Positions 54,801-64,000 of a stretch of 64,000 nucleotides of DNA are shown here, piece after piece. The DNA is taken from positions 436,855 through 500,854 of the forward strand of contig LNAC01000776.1 in the NCBI GenBank assembly GCA_002007465.1, written 5' to 3'. The notes under the pieces were generated by a model, which saw only the letters and a program-made list of their open reading frames with translations, ran no database searches and was not told the DNA's origin. A program made the translations under genes and the position numbers. Position 1 is the stretch's first letter. Each line of letters opens with the position of its first letter. The stretch is from Ailurus styani (lineage: Eukaryota > Chordata > Mammalia > Carnivora > Ailuridae).

Positions 54801-57800
54801 TGGGGGACCTCTTGGAAGGGAGGACTTTAGGCTGAGCCAATAGGATGGGACCTGGACCACTTTGGGAGTTTCCTTGAGTAAGTCAAAGATGCCACCTGAG
54901 GACTGTTCTTGAGCTCAGAAGTGCTGAGCTCCTTCCGGCAAATCTCAGGGGCTGCCTGAGAAGCTCACCTGCACTGGTCAGACTTACTCCCGGGCGCCTC
55001 TCTCCAAGCTCCTATCTGCCCCAGGCCTGTGTGCCAGCTCATCACTGAGCAAAATGTCTGTCTCTGTTGTACTGGCTTTTTTTTTAAAACCAAAGTTCAT
55101 GTTAAAGAAAAGGCATGATTTCCTCCTTGCTGGGATCAAGTGATTGATAAGGCTGTCAGTCTCTGACAGAAAAAACAGAGAGACAGTGGAGACAACCTCA
55201 TGATTCTGCATCTTCAAGAGGTCACGGCACAAAGACAAAAACCTCCCCACACAAGCCACTGTGAACCGAAACCATACTCACCCCAACTGTTGGCCATAAA
55301 CCACTTATCAGTCTAATGGGAATAAGGCATTCTGAGGACCCTTCTAAACTTTTAGGAGTACACTAAACCCATACCTTGGGGAGCTCAATGAACTCTCTTA
55401 AGTCCCAACAGGTAGTCTGAAGAAATAAGCAGCTGAGATTTCACCTATTTGGGGGTTTTCTGATATGGAGAGAGTCCCAGAATCCCCAAAAAACAGTGCC
55501 CTGACTCATTTTTCTAAGCAAGGACAAATTCCTTCATAAAGAAGGAAAAGGAGTCTCTTATCTAGTTAAAAACCAGGAAGAAATGTGAACTGGAAAAGCA
55601 GAGCAGCACTGTTCTGGGTCTGATTTTCTAAGAGAATAAATGCCAGTCCTATTAATGATCACGAAGCTAGTTTGGACTGTGGACTACGTGAGGCCACTGA
55701 CCGGCTTCCTCTGACTTCATGAGGAAACCAAGGCAGCAAGGCAAATGGATGTACTGGCAAAGTCCTCTCAGGGAGGCCCTAGTAAATGATGCGCAAATGG
55801 AGAACATGGAATGACATGTGGATGACTGGACAGCCCCGTTCCTTTAGCAAACCTCAAGGTTTCCCAAAGTAGGGTCCACCAAACATTAGTTCCTTAAGAT
55901 GCTCCCCTAAGAGGTTCCCAGGTCAAAAGAACTTGAGAGATGTTCTACTTTATACATGATATTCACTGCTTTGAGAGTTACAAAGGCTCTGAGAAGTTCT
56001 GCAATAATGAAAAATATTTCACTTCAGAAAAAGCTGAGCCTTTTGGCCATGAAACTCTTCTTTCACTTAAAATCCCATGTAGGAAACACTAGCACACATC
56101 ATAGCAACACAAGATGATCATCTTATCCCATGCTGTAAATCAGAGCACATGGCTCCTCTTCCTGAAACCTTCTGCAGCTCCCTACTACACTCAGAATCAA
56201 TTTCAGGGTCATCTAGCCATGATCTTTTCTGACTCCAGACCTTAACATATATGGTTCTTTCTGCCTAGAGCCCACTCTATCCCACCATCCCATGGGCTGC
56301 TCTTTCTCATCCATCCATTTCAGTTCAAGGATCCCCTCTTTGGCAAGGCTTTCCCTGAATCCCTCTGGCTTCTTGTTTTCCCATCTCAGCTCCTTATTTG
56401 GAACCAAAGTGCCTCTGGATCCAAATCCTGTACCCACCACCAATCCACTGTGTGACCTTGCTTCTTGGTTTCATTATCTGTAAAAGAGGGATAATCAAGG
56501 TGCCCTGAGATGGCATACTATGAAAATTAAATCTACGTTGTCTGGCATACAGTAAGCTCTCAGTAAGTCTCAGCGATTCTTGGTGCTTACGCGATCTCCC
56601 TTCTGACAAGCTACAAACCTCTACTGATTTTCTGTTTAGTCATTTTTGTGTTTTTCCCAACATGTGGGAGTCCCTCTGCCTGGAACCACAGCACCCAGAG
56701 CAAGACTCATCTGCTCAAAGAATGAATGAATGAGTGATGAGGGGCCTTCTCAAAGACAGTCAGAGGCCACGTTTTCATTTTAGATAAGCCTATCTTGCAG
56801 CGCCCGGGTGGCTCAGTCAGTTGAACACCTAACTCTTGATTTCGGCTCAGGTCATCATCTCAGGGTTGTGGGATCGAGCCCCAAATCAGGCTCCACGCTC
56901 AGTGGGGAGTATGCCTGAGATTCTCTCTCTGTCCCTCTGCCCTTCTTCCTGCTTGCTTGCTCTAAAATAAATAAATAAATCTTTAGATAAGTTTATTAAA
57001 TCATCACCATCATCACCACTAAATCAGTCCCATAAGAAACAGAGAGGATGCAGCACTGGGTAAAGTTGGATTCCTCTCTGCACCCCCGCGGTGGTGGGAC
57101 AGGCACTCACTTCCACAGCTGCGCGTTCAGATGCTTCTCCACCATGAGGTTGAGGGCGCAGCGAAGTCGGTTCCACCTGGAGTCAAACACGTAATAGCCT
57201 CTTCCAATCTGCCGGCTCCCAAATGTGCAAAACTGCAAGAGAGAGAGCACAACCACGCATGCTTGCTAACTCCGACAGCAGCCCAGGCGGTGAGGGTTCT
57301 CTCGCCTTCAGGAAAGGAGCTAACCATGAAAGAGCTTACTCTGAGTATCACAGGCTGTGAAGCATGAGAGTGAAGATGCCTAGCCCTGAGTTTCATGGAA
57401 GAGAAAGGGAGAAGCACGAGGTGTCCCAGGAGAGAGTGCATGCCGCCTCTGGGCGCCCTATTCTGAGCTGTGCTCACACCTCGACCATGTCTCCCACGTG
57501 TACGGGCATGCCAAGGCCCCTGGCACGCCCCCCTGCAGTGCCCTGTCCCTGCTGCGTGGGGAGGGTCAACCCGGGGGTGCATGTGGAACTTACAGATGCT
57601 GGCTGAGGATGATGACCTGAATAATGACAGTCCAGTTTTTCAACAGACTCTTCTTTGTCATCGCCTTCTCCCTCCTCACTGGATAACCGAGAAGCTGGCT
57701 CAGTGGCAGGCAGGGGAGGGTGTGGAGATTCATGGACTGGAGGAGGGTCAATGGGGGCACTCCCACCTTGCTGAGCAGGGCAGCCTGGAGGCCTTGGTGA

Positions 57801-59575
57801 GTAGAAAGTGCAGCACTGATCAGATCACACATCTGGGAATCAGCCACCTTAACCCAGATATAACAACATGTCTGAGACCACCTAGGGAGGCCTAGGGTCC
57901 CCCACTAGCATTGGGGCAACAGATGCTGATCAGGTGGCAGGGAAGTGAAGAATCTACTCCCCTGAACTGCACGATGTCACAGGGAGCTGTCTGCCAGATC
58001 TACCCAAAGGTAACTTGTAAATGGTTCTCCTTTCTATAGCCGATCGAGTGGCTCAGGGCCTCTTCCTAGTCTCCCCAAAGAAGAGGAAATAGAAGTGGAA
58101 CTCAAGTGTTTCTTTGATTCCTCTTCAAAGTTCACCTAAACTTGGGATACTGAGGCAGTAAATGAGATAACTGGCAACGTGCTTGGAGCCTAGAGGGACT
58201 GGAGGTGATAAAAGGAGGAGGCAGCATGACCCCTGCAGTGGACAGTTTATAGCCTACTACTCAGGCCAGTACTGGAGGTTTCCTACATATATGAATGCCT
58301 GCTGATTCTAGAACTAAGGTTACTTTTTTACATGGAAAAATTTCAATGAGAAGATGGCCCAAGAAAGGACTTGCCAAGGAACAGACAGCCTGGGATTGGC
58401 CACGTTCTGGGGTGCCGCCTCTGCCTGCTCCTCCGCCATGCTTCTCACAGACCAGAGGGCCTGTGTTGGAGCAGCTCTACACACGTCGGTCTCCGTGGGC
58501 AGCCACTTCCACCCCTCATGTGACCACATCAAGGAACAGGCACGTGAGGGGGAAAGGTTGGGCACAGTGTCCAGGGGCTGGCAAGTCCCTGAGCAGAAGC
58601 CCTTGCTGCCCATGGCTGGCAGGGAAAGCCCTCATTCTCTGTGCCTTTCTCTTTCCCTTCCCTCTAGAAATTGGGGACAAAGTCCTTTACTTCACCTTGG
58701 TTAAATATACAAGCACAAACACACATATATTCAAGTCCACCTTCAGTGTCTCAGAGGAATGTGCATTATTAAGTTCTCGTGAAACACTCTGAGATCCATC
58801 GCTTATGAAGCGGCTCAAATGCCTAGTACGTGGTTAGGCCCAGGTCTCGAATGAATGAAAAAACAGGTTGATAAATGGATGCTGTAAAAACTCAAGCTGA
58901 ATGCCCATCCCCAGCAATGACTCCCACTGCTGTGTTTTGCAAGAAGTGAGACAAGTGAATGGGAAACTGCTGCCAAAGCCGTGTGAGATGTTCCAGGCAC
59001 TAACCTGCAGTCAGGACCCGAGTCTCAGCCCTGCTCAGCGGGGTTGAGAGACCCTGGAAGCTGAGCAGGGGGTGGAGGAGATCATTCTGGCTTCATTCTG
59101 CTGCTTGCATTTGGCCAAAAAGAGCCCTGCTTGAAACTTACTGATGAACTCAACATTTTTTTTCTTAAATTAAAACCCAATTAGAAAAATCTCTCATTTT
59201 CTTAGAGTGAGCGTGATGTACACTCCTCACCATCATGACTACACGGAGTTTCAGAGTATCTGCAAGTCTGTTCTCTGAAGCGGGGAGAGAGCTGGAGGAT
59301 TTGGCTTACCTTGGAAGACTGGGGGTGTGAGGTTTAGGTTTACTAGCTACGAAAGGCTTTGATTCAGAAGGAATCACTCCGTGAGAGTTTTGGTGTGGCT
59401 CCTGGGAAGGTCTGGGAGGGGCAGGCTGCGGGTCCCTGAGAGGCTGCGTTGGTTGCTGAGAGTCCGGATGGTGAATCGATTCCTTTTCCCTGGTTTTGTT
59501 TTTGTGCTCGGCTAATAACACATCAAATCGTTTTCTTCTACCCTGGACAGCCCTCCGCTGAGTTAAGGAATGTGT
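48871..59575 (-). CDS. ATXN7: ATXN7 (ataxin-7), C-terminal 524 residues in five exons; 5' part outside window
   Basis: Ataxin-7 is a nuclear subunit of the SAGA co-activator that anchors the USP22/ATXN7L3/ENY2 deubiquitinase module acting on H2B. Exons in transcript order are 59575-59310, 57792-57594, 57232-57111, 52630-51661 and 48888-48871, together 1575 nt or 524 residues plus stop. Visible parts are the end of the SCA7 zinc-binding box (THSLTQRRAVQ, whose His is the expected last ligand), a basic patch GRRKRFD fitting a nuclear signal, a Pro-rich stretch, a conserved FCTFGSRQIGRGYYVFDSRW segment, a long Ser-rich region with two KKRK patches, and the C-terminus SSLLHQPKARP. All joints keep frame. 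The polyglutamine tract expanded in SCA7 is not in the window. Confidence 0.96.
49489..49670 (+). mobile_element. Can-SINE in last ATXN7 intron
   Basis: GGTGGTGCAGTTGGTTGGTTAAG head to AAATAAATTAATTAAATCTT tail. Perfect 17-bp target copies AAAATCAGCTCCACAAG at 49472-49488 and 49671-49687. The remainder of the intron (48889-51660) shows no other exon that I can support. Confidence 0.95.
51661..52630 (-). CDS. ATXN7: ATXN7 large Ser-rich exon
   Basis: A 970-nt exon with acceptor TTTGCAG|GAAAAT and donor CATCAG|GTAGGA on the reverse strand (phase 2 to 0). It encodes KIPPVPST through SSLLHQ. Contents include SSSSSSPSTPSGLSSVPSSP, a nine-Ser run (52138-52164), the basic patches GKKRKNSS and GKKRKCSP, and Asn/Ser repeats. 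The frame stays open four codons past the donor; those are intronic. Confidence 0.96.
52138..52164 (-). repeat. ATXN7: Serine-coding (TCC/TCT)9 microsatellite in ATXN7
   Basis: Nine consecutive Ser codons, TCT (TCC)5 (TCT)3, between VH and HSME. As I recall, the human protein has a somewhat longer run at this point. Length variation is plausible. Confidence 0.85.
52840..53260 (+). repeat. L2-type relic in ATXN7 intron
   Basis: TCTTAGAAAATCTGTCCTGACC, CCCAGTGCCCAGCACAGTGCC and AATTCATGAGTAAATGAGG follow LINE-2 3' text. Confidence 0.65.
53261..56130. other. ATXN7 intron (between Ser-rich exon and 57111 exon)
   Basis: Contains an 11-base G run at about 53597-53607, A-rich runs at 54205-54218, and MER20-like text near 53940-54030. 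No exon recognised. Confidence 0.5.
56130..56390 (+). repeat. L2-type relic
   Basis: CCTACTACACTCAGAATCAA, CATCTAGCCATGATCTTTTC, CAGTTCAAGGATCCCCTCTTTGGCAAGGC and TTTCCCTGAATCCCTC follow LINE-2 3'UTR order. Confidence 0.65.
56410..56590 (+). repeat. MIR SINE relic
   Basis: CACTGTGTGACCTTGCTTCTTGGTTTCATTATCTGTAAAAGAGGG, then GAAAATTAAATCTACG and CAGTAAGCTCTCAG. Confidence 0.8.
56799..56981 (+). mobile_element. Can-SINE in ATXN7 intron
   Basis: AGCGCCCGGGTGGCTCAGTC head to AATAAATAAATAAATCTT. Flanks TTAGATAAG on both sides. Confidence 0.93.
57111..57232 (-). CDS. ATXN7: ATXN7 exon: conserved structured segment
   Basis: Acceptor CTTGCAG|TTTTGC and donor TGGAA|GTGAGT. It encodes FCTFGSRQIGRGYYVFDSRW through EKHLNAQLW (phase 0 to 2). 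This reads as a folded segment, unlike the low-complexity exons around it. Confidence 0.95.
57594..57792 (-). CDS. ATXN7: ATXN7 exon: Pro-rich and acidic segment
   Basis: Acceptor CACCAAG|GCCTCC and donor GCATCT|GTAAGT on the reverse strand. It encodes PPGCPAQQGGSAPIDPPPVH, then an acidic EEGEGDDKEE stretch, ending HHPQPAS (phase 2 to 0). Confidence 0.95.
57793..59309. other. ATXN7 intron, no feature recognised
   Basis: Open frames at 58295-58792 (+, 165 codons) and 58320-58613 (-) carry no recognisable product. No SINE. Confidence 0.5.
59310..59575 (-). CDS. ATXN7: ATXN7 exon: end of SCA7 box and basic nuclear-signal patch
   Basis: On the reverse strand, acceptor TCTGTAG|ACACAT and donor CCAAG|GTAAGC. 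The exon encodes THSLTQRRAVQGRRKRFDVL through PHTPSLP (phase 0 to 2). A Gln/Pro-rich middle follows the basic patch. Confidence 0.95.
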
Positions 59576-60034
59576 CTACAGACCAAAAAAATACAAAAAC
59601 TGAGGAATCTCATCAATAACTGTTTCTCCGTCATATATCCAAAAACACCATTCTCAATTAAACAACACAACAACAACAATCTGGACCATTAGCATAGTTA
59701 AAGGCTGCTCACCATTTGATAAGCTAAAAATCATAGGAGTGTGACCTTTTTTCTTTTGCTAGAATAGAAGCACACATTCCAGGCTCCAAATATATGAGAA
59801 TATGGTGATGTTACTTCCACCAGGAGAAAGAAGGAATGTTAGCTGTGCCACCTAGTATGTACATGAATGGCAAACAGCAGAAACAAACAGGTGTTAGGTA
59901 CTCATGCTTCCTGCTATTGGAACAGTTTATTTATCAGGGCTCTTACTAACTCAAACAGAAAAATCCCTCTTGGGGCCATTTAGATTTTAAATACTAAAAG
60001 GGAAGAAACACTTATGCCATAAACATGTATCAGA

Positions 60035-60131
60035 GGGGTGCCTGGTGGGCTCGGTCAGTAGAGCACGCAACTCTTGATCTTGGGGTCGTGAGTCCAAGCC
60101 CCACATTGGGCATAGAGCTAACTTTAAAAAA
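60035..60131 (+). mobile_element. Short Can-SINE (tRNA head plus A-tail)
   Basis: GGGGTGCCTGGTGGGCTCGG and GGGTCGTGAGTCCAAGCCCC. Flanks ATGTATCAGAG and ATGCATCAGAG. Confidence 0.85.
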
Positions 60132-61138
60132 AAATGCATCAGAGACTCCTTTTTCAGTAACAGCCAGAGAGTAAAAATTAGACAAGTATTTCTCTCTATT
60201 CCAGTGAAAATGCCATGTCAAGAGAGAAAGTGGATCAAAGCATCCTGGAGACAGGGACTGCTTTGGCCAAGGAAGCCTGGAGAGAAGCAAAGACTACAAG
60301 GCCAAGAGGAGAAAAAGTGAACCGGAAGAGATGAACCAGAGTCAATCTCTATAAACAGACACTCACCATGCAAATCAAGAAAATGGGACAGACAGCATTT
60401 CTGGATCCTAGATTAGACAATGTCTAATTTCAGAATTAGGAAATGGGCACATTGAGAAAAAGGAGATCGATCCCGGCAGGGTAACTAACATCAACCTGTG
60501 CTTGAGGCATATCTTATAAAAATTGTCTATACTCCAAATGCATTTGATAATTCCTACGTTTGTTTGTTTTTGAAGACTCACTTGGGGCTAATACTATTCC
60601 TAGAAGAAGATACAGTCATGTTAACTGACTATTGCCTATTGCTGGGGTATTAATCTGTAAAAAATGTAAGGAGACAGTGGCAACAAATCACATATTGCAA
60701 ATACAAGTTAATTCACCTACAGATTTCCTCCACTCTTTTATGTTACAAAAGTAATGCAAATGTACTTTGTGTATGTTTATGGCCTTACACATTATACAAA
60801 TGTGTTACTGCTCCAGAAGCTTAGAGGTCTGATATAATTAAAGGCGTTGAAGGGGAATTAGGCTTTTACTGTCCTTCTGAACTTTAGTAACGACCTACCT
60901 CCTCACAGACCTACTGCAAACTATGCCTGCCCGAAATTGAAGCTGGCATAGATAGGTACACCAGTGGGTTTTGCTTCTTTTTCAAGTTTTACTTAGTTTC
61001 TTTTAATATGTAATATATCCACAAGAAAGTAACCTAAATGAAGATACGGAACTTTGTTTTGTCCTAGCTACCTAGTACTGCACCTGTCACTCAGGAAATG
61101 CTTCAAAGTATGTAAAAATTATGGCCCCCTACTATGTG

Positions 61139-61169
61139 CTGAATGAATGAATGAATGAATGAATGAATA
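61139..61169. repeat. (GAAT)n microsatellite
   Basis: About seven GAAT units. Confidence 0.95.
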
Positions 61170-61479
61170 TATAATGTCACTGGTCCACTCGCCTGTCTCT
61201 CTAGACAGATACAGAAACCATTCTTCATCTTTGAATACCCCCTGGTGCTTAGCACAGCAAGACCAAGTTAAGAAAGGAGTCAGAGATGACCAATATTTCC
61301 CCAGTTTGATTTGAAGAATAACCAGGATTTCCACGGAGCTCCCTCCCCATCAAAACTCTTCAGGGCTGCCCAAGAATCACAGGACAAAGACTGGGTATGT
61401 AACTAGGCTCCTGTCTCCCCGCCTCCCCCCCGCCCCCGCCACCCCATTCCTTTGGTAACCAAGTGCCTCCTCTATTCCT

Positions 61480-61865
61480 GCTCCTCAGTCTCCTGGCAGG
61501 CTTTTCAGACCCTAACATGTCTATGCTGCCCCATCACAGACTATTTACACATGCTGCTTCCTTGGCTTCTCCCACCCCTCCGGACCCAGTCAGATCATGT
61601 GGATTTCAGTCCAGTAGTCCTATGGCAAAGGAGGCTGGAGACTTCCTTGGCTCAATCCCCTACTGAAGGCTGTCATAACGTAGACTTCCTTCCTATTACT
61701 CATCAGTGGTGACTTCACACATATACGAATGACTATGAAGTTAACCTCCCTCTCATTCACTAGACTGGAAGCCCCTCAAGGCTAGGGACCGTGCCTTGAT
61801 TCTGTTAAAGCCTGTATCTACTGAGTCCCAGAATGGGGCCTGTGCTCAGATATATGCAATAAACT
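61480..61865 (+). repeat. L2-type relic
   Basis: CTAGACTGGAAGCCCCTCAAGGCTAGGGACCGTG and CTCAGATATATGCAATAAAC are a LINE-2 3' end. Confidence 0.7.
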
Positions 61866-64000
61866 TTCCACAATGACTGGAGGGGCAAGGAAACCAGAGC
61901 CAAATTTTATTTGCACAGAAGACAGAGGACATGAAACAGGACATCAGACAGACAAGGAAGTGAGGAGGGGACTGGGAGGGTGGCAGACAAAGCGGACGAG
62001 CGACAGAGTGGGCAGCAGCAGGTTCCCAGGGACTGAAGAGGAAGGACAATGTTCTCGGTCTGAGACAGGACAGACCGGGCGGCAACATGGGAGACATTCA
62101 GCGGGGAGGCCCTCAAGCATGGGCAGCCCTCCACAGCTTAAGAGATGAAGGCCAAAATGGCAACGGGGAGTGGGAGAAGCAGCAGCAAACAGGTGCAGGA
62201 GAAGAGGAAGGGCCATGTGTGCAAGGGCAGGCCTGCCACTTCTCTGCTGACCTTGGACACGCCAAGGCTGCAGATGCATACCGATGTGAAGGCAGGCCCT
62301 GCACCAAGCTCTGCGGACGCCACCCTTCACAGAACACAAGAAGAGCACACATGTCTTGAAAAGGAAGACGGGACGAGAATGCAGGACCTGTATGAAGTCT
62401 TTTCACCATCAGTAAGTGCTCAGGGAGAAGGCTGGTCAATCTTGCACATTATGAATTGATAAAGCTTTTGGTCCACTGGCATGCCCCAGAGATGATTAAA
62501 GGCAACCCTCTTGGATAAGGCAACCACCCTTCATTGACCATGGGTACCCTAATACTGAGAGATCCAGGGTCCCAAGAGCCAGGGAGGAGGCAAGAGAACT
62601 GAGAGGAGGCAGCAGCTTGGGACCAGGCCGTGGTACCGAGGCGAGGCTTGCGCTTGCAAACTTCCTCCGCGGCGGCTGCAGCAGGCCACAGCTCTCCAGA
62701 GCTTGAAGGGCTACCTTCCAACAAGACCCTGCACTCTGTGTTCAACTAATGTTACATAAAATAAAAGCAGTTTGTCCTGAGAAAATTTTTAGCTTTAGAG
62801 ATTCAAGGGTCAGAGCTTGGGGTGAAGATATGTATGAACCCTGAGACAGAATGCAAACTTCAGAATATATATGTATATATAGATATTTTTCCTTGGGGAA
62901 AATGATCTGCGATTTTTTTTCTTTAGGTTAGATATTTAAAGGGGCTCTTGGCCAATGCCTTTCCGTAAAAGCTTCAGAACCACTGTTGTAAGATAAAATC
63001 TACATGCTAAAATTAAATTTAGAAGTTTAAACTAAAATAAGAGCCACTTAGAAACAACATTTCCACTTTCTGAAGATTTTAATATTCTTCCACTGTTATG
63101 GGGTAGAGTAGGGCCTGAAATCTTTCATTCAAACATAATCTTTGGTAAAATTTAAAATAATACACCAAAAATTTTATTAAATTTTTAGAAGACAACACTA
63201 ATTTTTATAAGTCTAACCCCCTTCTCCAAACAAGTGCTTTTAAATTACTTTGAAGCAATGATTCGCAGTAGTTTTTGAACCCTTCTGAAGGGTAGCTGGG
63301 GACATTCTCCAGAGAAAAGCACACAAGCACATCTGCTCATTTATGTGGGAGTACACTGAAGCCACTCCACGGCAACTCCGACTGTACAGCCAATACACCA
63401 CCTTCTTATTAGCATACTGGCATTTGAAAAGAAAACTCAGGACAGAAAGAAGGATCATAACATTTTCTTCACTTAGTAAGTAGGATTGTATATTATCTAG
63501 TACTTTCTTAGAACTGGAAAAATGAGTCTATCTCAAAATCAGATGATTTTAAAGTGGCTCTTTATAATTTAAGAACCACACATTACACAAGCATTTTAAG
63601 AATATTCACACATGGGCAAAGGAAATTTCTGGACTTGTTTTAAGTCCATACAATTTAAACCACAGTAAAGGGTAGCCTCTCACATTAAATTTCTCTTCAA
63701 AAATACTAACAGTCTTTGAAAATAACAGACTGATTAGGAAAGAACACTATTCCCCTGGATATGACACTGGTAGCTCACTGGGGGCAAAACGCCTCTTAAA
63801 ATTGCAGTTTATCACAGAAGACGTCACAGTTTCTGAACTGAAGGCATTCTTCATCAAAACCCAGTTATCCCCTCATTTACAAAATTCAAAACAATCCACA
63901 GATCAGCTCCCCTCCGGGTTCAAGAGACTTGGGGGGGCCATGCCACAAACCCCAGCTCCTGTGCTTACCAGAGAAGTTTCCAGTTCCATCCGGGAGACCA

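Larger units (their letters stand above)
59576..64000. other. ATXN7 intron running off the window
   Basis: Contains a short SINE (60035), a (GAAT)n tract (61139), an L2-type relic (about 61480-61865) and a purine-rich tract (about 61870-62250). The exon that should carry the Cys part of the SCA7 zinc box is not found, so it must lie beyond 64000. Confidence 0.6.

Noticed and set aside
63940..64000. Splice-donor-like CTCTG|GTAAGC on the reverse strand at the window edge
   Set aside because: The preceding codons do not match any ATXN7 segment I know, and the missing SCA7 zinc-box exon has different sequence. One donor match is too weak.

Overview
This is a vertebrate nuclear locus, almost certainly from a carnivore. 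About two dozen full or partial copies of a tRNA-Lys-derived Can-SINE are scattered on both strands. Their heads read like GGGGCGCCTGGGTGGCTCAG, followed by (CT)n, (AATAAA)n and A-tails. Many copies have a body of the type ACAAGTAGGCAGAGAGGCAG, which I associate with mustelids and close caniforms; that family-level placement is from memory and unverified. Old LINE-1, LINE-2 and MIR relics fill much of the rest.

Two real protein-coding genes are present, in the tail-to-tail arrangement I know from human chromosome 3p14. PSMD6 (26S proteasome lid subunit Rpn7) lies complete on the + strand in 8 coding exons from 21579 to 37571, giving a 389-residue protein. ATXN7 (ataxin-7, SAGA deubiquitinase module) lies on the - strand. 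Only its last five coding exons are inside (59575 down to 48871), plus a 3'UTR of about 4 kb ending near 44865. The polyglutamine exon and most of the zinc-binding SCA7 box are beyond 64000.

Layout: 1-21300 is intergenic, holding a large - strand L1 relic (5.3-8.5 kb), SINEs, MIR/L2 copies, an LTR-like relic near 3.5 kb and an unexplained 302-codon open frame at 16.0-16.9 kb. 21300-22010 is a CpG-rich promoter with a near-consensus CTCF motif. 21.6-37.7 kb is PSMD6, whose intron 5 carries a dense SINE cluster and a short templated duplication. 37.7-44.9 kb is the gap between the two gene ends. 44.9-64.0 kb is ATXN7.

No new defence, mobile or biosynthetic system is visible. The observations most worth checking are a GC-AG intron in PSMD6, a second conserved-looking reading frame through the ATXN7 stop codon, a 136-bp copied segment that interrupts an L1 relic, two SINEs inserted in turn at the same 12-bp target, intronic inverted SINE pairs, and the 302-codon orphan frame.
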